DNA of 6,017 bases, from the NCBI GenBank assembly GCA_013811805.1, contig JACCUM010000281.1, positions 1-6,017 on the forward strand, given 5' to 3'. The position numbers were made by a program, and so were the translations under genes. Source of the DNA: Geodermatophilaceae bacterium (lineage in GTDB: Bacteria > Actinomycetota > Actinomycetes > Mycobacteriales > Geodermatophilaceae). The notes under the pieces are model-generated. The model made no database searches and was not told where the DNA came from. It saw nothing but the letters and a program-made list of their open reading frames with translations. Position 1 is the first letter of the stretch. Every line of letters starts with the position of its first letter. Shown in pieces: positions 1-5,428 of the stretch.

Positions 1-207
1 CGCGATCAGCACGAACCACCAGAGCCGGGCCGGGTCGAGAGCGGCCAAGCCCACGGCCGACAGGCAGACCAGTGCGACGCTCAGGTGATAGGCCGAGGCC
101 AGCCAGTTCACCCGGCCTTGGGCGACATGCACGATGGCGAAGGGGCCCAAGGCGACACCCAGGACCCCCACGGCAATGTGCAGGGCGAGGATGACGGTGT
201 GACTCAT
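1..207 (-). CDS. Multi-pass membrane protein, N-terminal part (runs off left edge)
   Basis: Reading the minus strand from ATG at 207 gives 69 open codons to the window edge, beginning MSHTVILALHIAVGVLGVAL. Two hydrophobic segments are clear (about residues 4-27 and 36-58), and a third begins at about residue 61 (RLWWFVLIA). This is therefore an integral membrane protein in the cytoplasmic membrane. The opening LHIAVGVLGVALGPF resembles the first helix of DUF2306-type membrane proteins, but that assignment rests on a short stretch and is tentative. No Shine-Dalgarno sequence precedes the ATG. A TATAGT hexamer at 219-214 would place the transcript start on the ATG itself, so the mRNA is probably leaderless. 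The gene is divergent from a PadR repressor across a promoter containing an inverted repeat, so it is the most likely target of that repressor. Its biochemical function is unknown. Confidence 0.7.
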   Translation of the reverse strand, partial: MSHTVILALHIAVGVLGVALGPFAIVHVAQGRVNWLASAYHLSVALVCLSAVGLAALDPARLWWFVLIA

Positions 208-243
208 GCTGCCACTATAGTCCCTATGGGACTAAATCGCCAA
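208..243 (-). promoter_or_regulatory. Predicted promoter of the left-edge membrane protein (leaderless)
   Basis: On the minus strand TTGGCG (243-238) is followed by an 18-base spacer and TATAGT (219-214). With the usual six bases between the -10 hexamer and +1, transcription would start at 207, the A of the ATG. The -10 hexamer lies within the palindrome ACTATAGT (214-221), so the plus strand also reads TATAGT (216-221). That could drive padR with a leader of about 36 bases, although its -35 match (ATGACG, 191-196, 19-base spacer) is weak. Promoter calls by eye in GC-rich DNA are uncertain. The exact leaderless geometry is the best argument for the minus-strand one. Confidence 0.5.
218..234. 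promoter_or_regulatory. Inverted repeat, candidate PadR operator
   Basis: TAGTCCC (218-224) and GGGACTA (228-234) are perfect 7-bp inverted arms around the 3-base centre TAT. The repeat lies in the 57-base gap between two divergent starts. It fills most of the -10/-35 spacer of the minus-strand promoter and overlaps its -10 hexamer, so a bound dimer would block RNA polymerase. PadR proteins bind as dimers to inverted repeats and commonly repress both a divergent target and themselves. Assigning this site to the adjacent PadR is inference from position and symmetry. Confidence 0.6.
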
Positions 244-263
244 GCCTGTTCCCGGTTGCTTCC

Positions 264-773
264 GTGACCCCGGCGTCCTACATCGTGCTCGGACTCCTGG
301 AGCGGTACGGCCCTGGCTCGACCTACGATCTGAAACGCCGTGCGGCCCAAGCACTGGGCAACTTCTGGTCGACCGCCCACTCCCAGCTGTATCGCACCGC
401 CGAATCGCTGGCCAAGGATGGCCAGCTCGATCCGACCGTGGAGTCCACCCCGGGTGGACGCGAGCGGATCGTGTATCGCCTCACCCCGAGGGGCAGCAAG
501 ACCTTGACGCAGTGGCGAGCCCAGGAGGAGAACGAGCTCGCCGAGCTGCGTGACCCAGGCCTGCTCAAGCTGTACTTCGGTGCCGATCCCGCGACCCTTG
601 CGCCTGCGCAGGCTGCCGCTCATCGCCGCCAACTGCAGGCCTACGAGCAACGCAGGCACGAGGATGACGGGGCGGAGCCGCGGGGACCGTGGCTGACGTT
701 GGAAGCCGGGATCGCACACGAACGAGTGTGGGTGCGCTACTGGGAGGCGCTGGCGAGAGCTACCGAAACCTGA
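264..773 (+). CDS. PadR-family transcriptional regulator
   Basis: This 169-residue protein is a cytoplasmic DNA-binding repressor. Residues about 5-80 form the PadR winged-helix domain: SYIVLGLLERYGPGSTYDLK begins helix 1, FWSTAHSQLYRTAESLAKDG (34-53) is the recognition-helix region, and GGRERIVYRLTPRG is the beta-wing. Residues about 88-165 are helical with the W...EAGIAHERVWVRYWEAL pattern of the Vir-type C-terminal dimerisation domain. The length is normal for this PadR class. GTG at 264 is the only usable start in frame, and the MTPASYIVLGLL opening fits the family, although no Shine-Dalgarno sequence is visible. The gene is divergent from the left-edge membrane protein and converges on regX3, so it is probably monocistronic. 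The inverted repeat at 218-234 is the likely operator, possibly for both genes. The inducing ligand is unknown. Confidence 0.9.
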   Translation: MTPASYIVLGLLERYGPGSTYDLKRRAAQALGNFWSTAHSQLYRTAESLAKDGQLDPTVESTPGGRERIVYRLTPRGSKTLTQWRAQEENELAELRDPGLLKLYFGADPATLAPAQAAAHRRQLQAYEQRRHEDDGAEPRGPWLTLEAGIAHERVWVRYWEALARATET

Positions 774-798
774 CCGACGGCTGCTGACGGTTCGGTCA
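771..798. terminator. Stem spanning both stop codons, possible bidirectional terminator
   Basis: TGACCGA (771-777) and TCGGTCA (792-798) are perfect 7-bp inverted arms around a 14-base loop. The left arm starts with the padR stop codon and the right arm is the complement of the regX3 stop codon. This is where a shared terminator for two convergent genes would sit. There is no T-tract on either side and the loop is long, so intrinsic termination is not demonstrated. Confidence 0.3.
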
Positions 799-1476
799 AG
801 CTTCGAACTTGTAGCCCAGACCCCGTACGGTCATCAGGTGCCGCGGCCGGCCCGGATCGGGTTCGACTTTGGCGCGCAACCGCTTCACATGAACGTCGAG
901 GGTCTTGGTGTCCCCCACGTAGTCCGAACCCCAAACCCGGTCGATCAGCTGGCCACGGGTGAGCACCCGGCCGGAGTTCCGGAGCAGGATCTCCAAGAGG
1001 TCGAACTCCTTGAGCGGCATAGACACCGAGTCCCCGTTCACCGAAACGGTGTGTCGCTCGACGTCCATTCTGACCGGGCCGGCTTCCAAGGCAGCCTCGT
1101 CGATCGGCTCGATGTCCTGTCTGCGGCGCAGCACCGCCTTGATCCTGGCCAGGAGTTCGCGACCGGAGTACGGCTTGGTCACATAGTCGTCGGCGCCGAG
1201 CTCGAGCCCGACGACCTTGTCTATCTCGGAATCCTTGGCCGTCAGCATGATGATCGGCACCGCGCCTCGACTACGCAGCGCCTTGCACACCTCCGTTCCG
1301 GACAGGCCCGGCAGCATCAGGTCGAGCAGGACGATGTCGGCGCCATGCCGGTCGTAGTTGTCCAGTGCCGCGGGCCCCGTCTCGGCGATGTCAACCTCGT
1401 AGCCCTCCCGACGCAGCATGTAGGACAACGCGTCGGAGAAGGACTCCTCGTCCTCGACGACCAACACCCGAGTCAT
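796..1476 (-). CDS. regX3: OmpR/PhoB-family response regulator RegX3 (PhoP-like)
   Basis: This 226-residue cytoplasmic transcription factor is the phosphate-responsive output of the SenX3 pair. The receiver domain (about 1-118) has the acidic pair E8/D9, the phosphoacceptor D52 in LLDLMLPG, T79 and K101 in YVTKPY, so all canonical residues are present. The C-terminal winged-helix domain (about 130-226) includes LKEFDLLEILLRNSGRVLTR, GDTKTLDVHVKRLR and the terminal TVRGLGYKFEA. These stretches are almost identical to mycobacterial RegX3 as I recall it. The equivalent Streptomyces protein is called PhoP. The ATG overlaps the senX3 stop by 4 bp (ATGA, 1476-1473), implying translational coupling. 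A purine-rich GAGAGAGAG lies just upstream, inside senX3. It probably binds the GTTCAC sites at 2723-2755, controlling its own operon and phoU. Confidence 0.96.
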   Translation of the reverse strand: MTRVLVVEDEESFSDALSYMLRREGYEVDIAETGPAALDNYDRHGADIVLLDLMLPGLSGTEVCKALRSRGAVPIIMLTAKDSEIDKVVGLELGADDYVTKPYSGRELLARIKAVLRRRQDIEPIDEAALEAGPVRMDVERHTVSVNGDSVSMPLKEFDLLEILLRNSGRVLTRGQLIDRVWGSDYVGDTKTLDVHVKRLRAKVEPDPGRPRHLMTVRGLGYKFEA

Positions 1477-2654
1477 GAAATTAGCTCTCTCTCAGAGATA
1501 GGGTCTGCCGAATCCGAAAGCGGTGCAAGCGGAATGCGAAGCGTAAAGGTGGATCCGATCCCGGGCTCACTCCACACCTCCACAGCACCTCCGTGGTTGG
1601 TGACGATGTGCTTGACGATGGCCAGGCCCAGGCCGGTCCCGCCGGTGGCACTGGCCCGGGACTGGTCGACGCGGTAGAAGCGTTCGAAGACCCGTTGCCG
1701 GTCCCGGTCCGGGATACCCAGGCCGGCGTCGGTGACCGCGATCTCGGCGAACCCCGACCGGGCGCGGGTACTGACCGAGACGTGCGTCTCCGGCTCGCTG
1801 TAGGCGACCCCGTTGGCCAGCAGATTGGTCACGGCGGTGATCAGCTGAGCCTCCACTCCGCGCACGATGAGGCCCGAGCGGCCGGCGGCGCTGAGCTCGA
1901 TCCGCTTCGCGGTCGCGGCCAGGCGGGTGCGGTCGATGGCCTCGGCGACGACTCCGTCGAGCGGCACCGGCTTCAAGGGCGGCAGTGGGTCGCCACCCTG
2001 CAGCCGGGACAGATCGATCAATTCGCGCACCAGCCGGGCCAGTCGCTCCGCCTCGTGGCGCATCCGCGCAGAGAACCGACGGATCGCCTCCGGGTCGTCG
2101 GCAGCCTCCTGGACGGCCTCGGCCAAGAGGGTCAGGGCGCCCACCGGTGTCTTGAGTTCGTGGCCGACGTTGGCCACGAAGTCCCGCCGCACCTCCTCGA
2201 CCCGACGTACCTCGGTCACGTCCTGGAGCAGGAGGGCCACCGTTCCGGACGGGTCGAGCCGGGCCGCGTGCACGGCGACTCGGCGCGGTCCGGCTCCGAC
2301 GACGTACTCGGGGAGGGCGACCTCGGTACGTCGAGTGCCGGCCGCGCGCCCGTTGCCGACCGCTGCGACCAGGGCCGGCAGGGTGATCCGATCTGCGCGG
2401 ACCACGCCCAGACCACGGGCTGACGCGTTGGCCAGCACCACGACGTCGTCACGATCGACCACGATCGCGGCCGGGTCCATGACGTCGATGAGCCGGTGGA
2501 TGCCGATCGGCTCCAGTGACGTCTCGGGCGGGGGATCCGCGGGGGCCAGCTCAGCCGCGAGCCGGGTGCGCTGGATGAGCCGGCTGACGGTCAGCCCGAC
2601 CAGCAGACCAACGGCCAAGCCGGCGAGCACGCCAAGCGCGACCTCCACGCCCAC
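1473..2654 (-). CDS. senX3: Sensor histidine kinase SenX3 (PhoR-like)
   Basis: This 393-residue inner-membrane kinase autophosphorylates on histidine and passes the phosphate to RegX3. One hydrophobic helix lies at about residues 4-26, followed by a basic stretch. There is no extracellular loop, so sensing must be cytoplasmic or through partners such as PhoU. A PAS-like domain covers about 52-148. The H-box is FVANVGHELKTP with H165. The ATPase core has the N-box NLLANGVAYS (N277, N281), G1 DAGLGI (309-314), F-box RVFERFYR and G2 GGTGLGLAIVKH (338-349), so it is complete. The start is uncertain. GTG 2654 has no Shine-Dalgarno sequence; GTG 2648 is two codons inside and lies near the predicted start point of a TACCAT hexamer (2661-2656). 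The order senX3 then regX3 with a 4-bp overlap is typical, and the pair is divergent from phoU. Confidence 0.95.
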   Translation of the reverse strand: MGVEVALGVLAGLAVGLLVGLTVSRLIQRTRLAAELAPADPPPETSLEPIGIHRLIDVMDPAAIVVDRDDVVVLANASARGLGVVRADRITLPALVAAVGNGRAAGTRRTEVALPEYVVGAGPRRVAVHAARLDPSGTVALLLQDVTEVRRVEEVRRDFVANVGHELKTPVGALTLLAEAVQEAADDPEAIRRFSARMRHEAERLARLVRELIDLSRLQGGDPLPPLKPVPLDGVVAEAIDRTRLAATAKRIELSAAGRSGLIVRGVEAQLITAVTNLLANGVAYSEPETHVSVSTRARSGFAEIAVTDAGLGIPDRDRQRVFERFYRVDQSRASATGGTGLGLAIVKHIVTNHGGAVEVWSEPGIGSTFTLRIPLAPLSDSADPISERELIS

Positions 2655-2722
2655 GATGGTAGGGCGCCGAGTAGAGTTGGTTGGCTGCGGCCAGGCCGGC
2701 TACCGCGCAAGACCGATGAAGT

Positions 2723-2755
2723 GTTCACCCGCACGTCGGGGTCCGTTCACGCCCT
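2723..2755 (+). promoter_or_regulatory. Candidate PHO box (RegX3/PhoP binding repeats)
   Basis: GTTCAC occurs at 2723-2728 and again at 2745-2750, exactly 22 bp apart, which is two 11-bp units. In Streptomyces, PhoP binds tandem 11-bp direct repeats with consensus G(G/T)TCAYYYR(G/C)G. The first unit (GTTCACCCGCA) matches 10 of 11 positions and the last (GTTCACGCCCT) matches 8. The middle unit (2734-2744) is poor, at about 4 of 11. The site lies between the divergent senX3 and phoU starts, as in the Streptomyces phoRP-phoU locus. It is nearer phoU, whose predicted start point (about 2794) would place the box at roughly -72 to -40. Confidence 0.65.
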
Positions 2756-2781
2756 GACCGCCGCGATGTGACCGCCCCGCC

Positions 2782-2809
2782 TAGCCTCGGCACAGACAGC
2801 ACGGAGAGG
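2782..2809 (+). promoter_or_regulatory. phoU -10 element and ribosome binding site
   Basis: TAGCCT (2782-2787) fits the actinobacterial TANNNT -10 pattern and would start transcription near 2794. GGAGAGG (2803-2809) is a strong Shine-Dalgarno sequence six bases before ATG 2816. This fixes the phoU start there rather than at the in-frame GTG 2768, which has no such site. No good -35 hexamer is seen 17-18 bases upstream, as would be expected of a promoter needing an activator bound at the nearby GTTCAC repeats. Confidence 0.5.
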
Positions 2810-2815
2810 ATCACG

Positions 2816-3481
2816 ATGCGCGAGAGCTACCACGACGAACTCGACCAGATCGGTGCCACGCTGGTCGAGCTCACCCAATACGTCGCGACAGCCATGGTCA
2901 GCGCGTCGACTGCGCTCTTGGAAACCGACCTCGACAGTGCCCAGGCAGCGATCGCCGGCGACCACCGGATCGATGATCTGCGCACCGGCGTCGAGGAACG
3001 CTGTTTCATGCTCCTGGCCCGCCAGCAACCGGTGGCCGGGGATCTGCGCACGATCACCACCGCCCTGGCCACCGCAGCCGACCTGGAGCGAATGGGCGAT
3101 CTCGCGGTGCACATCGCGAAGGTCGCCCGGATGCGCTATCCCTCGGCCGCCGTACCGGAAGAGGTACGTCCGTCCCTGGAGCAGATGGGCCTGCTGGCCG
3201 CCCGGCTCGCGGTCAAGGTCGGCGAGGTCATCGAGGGTCGCGACGTGCCGCTGGCCCGCGAGCTCGAAGCCGAGGACGACCTGATGGACGCCCTGCATCG
3301 CCAACTGTTCTCGATCCTGCTGGCAGAGACCTGGTCGCACGGCATCGAGCCGGCCATCGACGTCACCCTGCTCGGGCGCTACTACGAGCGCTTCGCCGAC
3401 CACGCCGTGCTCGTCGCCCGCCGGGTCATCTTCCTGGTGACCGGCGCCTGGCCCGAAGAGCTCGGCGCCAAGGTCGGCTGA
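2816..3481 (+). CDS. phoU: Phosphate signalling protein PhoU
   Basis: This 221-residue cytoplasmic protein acts as an adaptor between the Pst phosphate importer and the SenX3-type kinase, damping the Pho response when phosphate is ample. The fold is two repeated three-helix bundles. Each repeat carries the family's metal-binding E-R-x-x-D motif: LERMGDLAVH (90-99) in the first and YYERFADHA (189-197) in the second. MRESYHDEL at the start and HADHAVLVARRVIF-type sequence near the end resemble mycobacterial PhoY2. Length is normal. Start chosen from the GGAGAGG site and the MRxxYHxxL opening typical of the family; an upstream GTG would only add 16 unconserved residues. The gene is divergent from senX3-regX3 across the PHO box and converges on gpm with a 12-base gap. 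Confidence 0.95.
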   Translation: MRESYHDELDQIGATLVELTQYVATAMVSASTALLETDLDSAQAAIAGDHRIDDLRTGVEERCFMLLARQQPVAGDLRTITTALATAADLERMGDLAVHIAKVARMRYPSAAVPEEVRPSLEQMGLLAARLAVKVGEVIEGRDVPLARELEAEDDLMDALHRQLFSILLAETWSHGIEPAIDVTLLGRYYERFADHAVLVARRVIFLVTGAWPEELGAKVG

Positions 3482-3493
3482 CCGGCCGCTCAG

Positions 3494-4276
3494 CTATTGA
3501 CGGCCCTGGTTCTTGACCGCCTCGATCGCGGCTGCCGCGGCATCGGGGTCGAGATAGGCACCGCCGGTCGCACGCGGTCGTAGGTCCTCGTCCAGGTCGT
3601 AGCGCAACGGGATCCCGGTCGGGACGTTCAAGCCGACCACCGCGTCCTCGCTCATCCCGTCGAGGTGCTTGATCAAGGCCCGCAGGCTGTTGCCGTGTGC
3701 AGCTACCAGAACGGTGCGGCCGGCCCTGAGATCCGGGACGATGGCGTCGTACCAGTAAGGCAGCATCCGGACGACCACGTCAGCCAGGCACTCGGTCTGC
3801 GGGCGGAGTTCCGGGGGCAGCGCTGCGTAGCGTGGGTCGTGGAACTGGGAGTTCTCGTCGTCGATGTCCAGCACCGGCGGGGGCGTGTCGTAGGAGCGGC
3901 GCCAGAGCATGAACTGCTCCTCGCCGTACTCGGACAGCGTCTCGGCCTTGTCCTTGCCCTGCAGGGCGCCATAGTGGCGCTCGTTGAGCCGCCACGACCG
4001 GTACACCGGCAACCACAGCCGATCGGCGGCGTCCATGGCCAGCTCGGCCGTACGGATCGCCCGGCGCTGTACGGAGGTGTGCACCACATCGGGCAGCAGG
4101 TCCTGCTCGCGCATGAGTTCCCCGCCGCGGATCGCCTCGGCCATGCCCTTGTCGGTCAGCCCGACATCGACCCAACCGGTGAACAGATTGCGCTTGTTCC
4201 AGTCGCTCTCGCCGTGCCGGAGCAGGATCAGGGTGCCGGTCGTTGCACTGGTCGGAGGCACTAGGGCATCAGTCAC
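3494..4276 (-). CDS. gpmA: 2,3-bisphosphoglycerate-dependent phosphoglycerate mutase
   Basis: This cytoplasmic glycolytic enzyme interconverts 3- and 2-phosphoglycerate through a phosphohistidine intermediate. In the 260-residue product, LLRHGESDWN (18-27) holds the phosphorylated histidine H21, SWRLNERHYGALQG (94-107) holds the acid/base E99, and AAHGNSLRAL holds the second active-site histidine at about 194. LFTGWVDVGLTDKG and PTGIPLRYDL are further hallmarks of the cofactor-dependent family, and similarity to mycobacterial Gpm1 runs to the C-terminus (YLDPDAAAAAIEAV). The open frame extends to an ATG at 4477, but that part overlaps the methyltransferase and is unlike the family. GTG 4276 is preferred because AGGA lies seven bases upstream; GTG 4261 is the alternative. 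In mycobacteria gpm1 also neighbours senX3-regX3, so the linkage is conserved although orientation differs here. Confidence 0.95.
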   Translation of the reverse strand: MTDALVPPTSATTGTLILLRHGESDWNKRNLFTGWVDVGLTDKGMAEAIRGGELMREQDLLPDVVHTSVQRRAIRTAELAMDAADRLWLPVYRSWRLNERHYGALQGKDKAETLSEYGEEQFMLWRRSYDTPPPVLDIDDENSQFHDPRYAALPPELRPQTECLADVVVRMLPYWYDAIVPDLRAGRTVLVAAHGNSLRALIKHLDGMSEDAVVGLNVPTGIPLRYDLDEDLRPRATGGAYLDPDAAAAAIEAVKNQGRQ

Positions 4277-4283
4277 CAGGGCA

Positions 4284-4287
4284 TCCT
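4284..4287 (-). promoter_or_regulatory. gpm ribosome binding site
   Basis: AGGA on the minus strand, seven bases before GTG 4276, supports that codon over GTG 4261, which has no comparable site. Confidence 0.4.
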
Positions 4288-4310
4288 GCCGGACGCCGGT
4301 GACCACCAGT

Positions 4311-4317
4311 AGAGGAG
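4311..4317 (+). promoter_or_regulatory. Methyltransferase ribosome binding site
   Basis: AGAGGAG ends eight bases before ATG 4326 and marks the true start of the methyltransferase. The open frame continues far upstream only because it shadows gpm. TTG 4323 is a possible but less likely alternative start. Confidence 0.6.
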
Positions 4318-4325
4318 ACCAGTTG

Positions 4326-5096
4326 ATGGGGAAGGCAGCGCAGCATTGGGCTGAGCAGCTCGCCGCGTGGGCCATCGATCCTGAGATCCTCGCGGCCGCA
4401 CCGGAATCGCCGTACGGCTTTCCCCCCGGGCTCTTCGGCACCCAGAGTGGCGCCGCCTCGACGCATCGGGCGATCACCGAAGCCCTGCCTCAAGGCGGGA
4501 GCATCCTCGACATCGGCTGTGGGGGCGGGGCGGCGAGCCTTCCGGTGGCGGCTCGCGCCGGCACCTTGCTCGCCGTGGACTCCTCCGAGCGGATGCTGAC
4601 CGACTACGTCGCGAACGCGGCAGCCAGCGGTGTCCCGGTAAGGACGTGGTCCGGCGCCTGGTCCGAGGTCGCCCCCGAGGTCCCGGTCGCGGACGTCGTT
4701 GTGGCCGCCAATGTTGTCTACAACGTTCCGGACGTCGGTGACTTCCTGCAGGCCATGTCCGACCATGCCCGGCATCGAGTGGTGATCGAACTCACCGATT
4801 CCCATCCGTGGACGGCGATGACCGCCCTCTGGCGCCGGTTCCACGGGCAGGAGCGTCCCGCGGGCCCGACCACGGCCGATTTCCTGGACGTCACCGCCGA
4901 ACTCGGATTCGACGCGCAGTCCGAGACCTTCCACCGGGCGCCGGCCTGGTCGGCCGCCGCGCCGGACGTCGTCCTCGCGTTCAATCGCCGGCGGCTGTGC
5001 CTGCCCGTCGAGCGTGAACCCGAGATCGCCACAGCCATGCGAGAGCTACCGACCGCCGGTCCGGCGACGGCCAGCACCGTCTGGTGGGAGGTCTGA
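4326..5096 (+). CDS. Class I SAM-dependent methyltransferase, substrate unknown
   Basis: This 256-residue soluble protein has a Rossmann-type methyltransferase core. Motif I is SILDIGCGGGAAS (59-71), the SAM-binding glycine loop. Strand 2 ends in AVDSSERM, where D85 should bind the SAM ribose. VADVVVAANVVYNVPDVGDFLQAM is the motif IV/V region that follows, and RHRVVIELTDSHPW leads into the substrate-side half. The first 55 residues (AAQHWAEQLAAWAIDPEILAAAPESPYGF) form a helical cap before the core, seen in many small-molecule methyltransferases. No DNA- or RNA-recognition motif is apparent, so a metabolite substrate is likelier, but none can be named. It is divergent from gpm with only 49 bases between starts and converges on the vapC remnant one base past its stop. 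It is probably monocistronic; no promoter was recognised. Confidence 0.85.
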   Translation: MGKAAQHWAEQLAAWAIDPEILAAAPESPYGFPPGLFGTQSGAASTHRAITEALPQGGSILDIGCGGGAASLPVAARAGTLLAVDSSERMLTDYVANAAASGVPVRTWSGAWSEVAPEVPVADVVVAANVVYNVPDVGDFLQAMSDHARHRVVIELTDSHPWTAMTALWRRFHGQERPAGPTTADFLDVTAELGFDAQSETFHRAPAWSAAAPDVVLAFNRRRLCLPVEREPEIATAMRELPTAGPATASTVWWEV

Positions 5097-5097
5097 C

Positions 5098-5351
5098 TCA
5101 GGTCAGGTGCGGATGGATGGACAGTCCGGTTGCTTCGGCGACCCCGGTCGAGGTCCCGGTCAGCGTGCAGCAAGGATGCGCGCGCTTCCAGCGCGCACAT
5201 CACAATCAACAGGTCGGTGAGTTGGCGCGGCGTCACTCCGCGAGTTCGTAGTGCTGCGAGACATGTCCGCGGCGCGTTCGTAGTCCAGCACGCCGCGTAA
5301 GGCCAGTAGTGCGGAAGAACTCGATCCACAAGGGCTGGCCACGACGATCAC
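5098..5351 (-). pseudogene. vapC: Decayed VapC-type PIN-domain toxin
   Basis: No intact gene is present, but successive minus-strand pieces in changing frames follow the order of a VapC toxin, an RNase that cleaves RNA in toxin-antitoxin pairs. They are: GTG 5351 MIVVAS; 5331-5302 LWIEFFRTTG; 5306-5256 LALRGVLDYERAADMSR; 5254-5144 ALRTRGVTPRQLTDLLI... with LLHADRDLDR; and 5142-5098 VAEATGLSIHPHLT-stop. The family pattern is roughly MIVVDTSxWIEFxR ... LxDYExAAxxYRxxRxxGxTxRxLxDxLIA ... LLHADxDFDxIAxxTGLxIHP. The joins imply a lost base near 5333, an extra base at 5255 and an extra G at 5143. About 83 codons remain of a usual 130-140, so roughly 50 codons between the second and third pieces are deleted. 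The first catalytic Asp (DTS) and the central Glu are gone; the two C-terminal Asp remain. No vapB was found. The product cannot be functional. Confidence 0.75.
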
Positions 5352-5401
5352 TCCCGCAGCCACCACCGCTGTTCCGCGCCCCCGGTTATCCAGAGGTGCG
5401 A

Positions 5402-5422
5402 CGCCCTCGGGCGATCTATGGT
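5402..5422 (+). promoter_or_regulatory. Predicted leaderless promoter of the ABC ATPase, with inverted repeat
   Basis: TATGGT (5417-5422) fits TANNNT, and six bases downstream is 5429, the A of the ATPase start codon, so the transcript is probably leaderless. CGCCC (5402-5406) and GGGCG (5409-5413) form a short inverted repeat in the -10/-35 spacer and could be an operator. No convincing -35 hexamer is seen. The rest of the gap from the vapC remnant to this gene (5352-5401) shows nothing recognisable. Confidence 0.4.
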
Positions 5423-5428
5423 GCAGGA

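Noticed and set aside
85..267. Small plus-strand open frame at the left edge
   Set aside because: It lies antisense to the membrane protein and runs through the promoter/operator gap. It has no family resemblance.
838..1677. Long plus-strand open frame opposite regX3/senX3
   Set aside because: It is antisense to two strongly conserved genes, and its Arg/Gln/His-rich product resembles no family. This is a GC-rich shadow frame.
1593..2757. Two long plus-strand open frames opposite senX3
   Set aside because: Their low-complexity Ser/Arg/Gly-rich translations mirror the senX3 codons, and neither has a family motif or ribosome binding site.
3484..3505. GGCCG/CGGCC stem between the convergent phoU and gpm ends
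   Set aside because: It has only 5-bp arms and a 12-base loop with no T-tract, so it is not distinguishable from chance in GC-rich DNA.
4277..4477. N-terminal extension of gpm up to ATG 4477
   Set aside because: It overlaps the divergent methyltransferase coding start, is unlike the phosphoglycerate mutase family, and a better GTG with AGGA exists at 4276.
5177..5197. TGCGCGC/GCGCGCA hairpin as a terminator for the methyltransferase
   Set aside because: It falls inside the vapC remnant where the codons read ALEARAS, has no T-tract, and is explained by alternating GC codons.
5348..5428. A vapB antitoxin remnant whose TGA would overlap the vapC GTG (GTGA)
   Set aside because: The minus-strand reading (ending EQRWWLRE) shows no convincing antitoxin motif and only 77 bases are available before the ABC start. 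The overlap alone is not enough.
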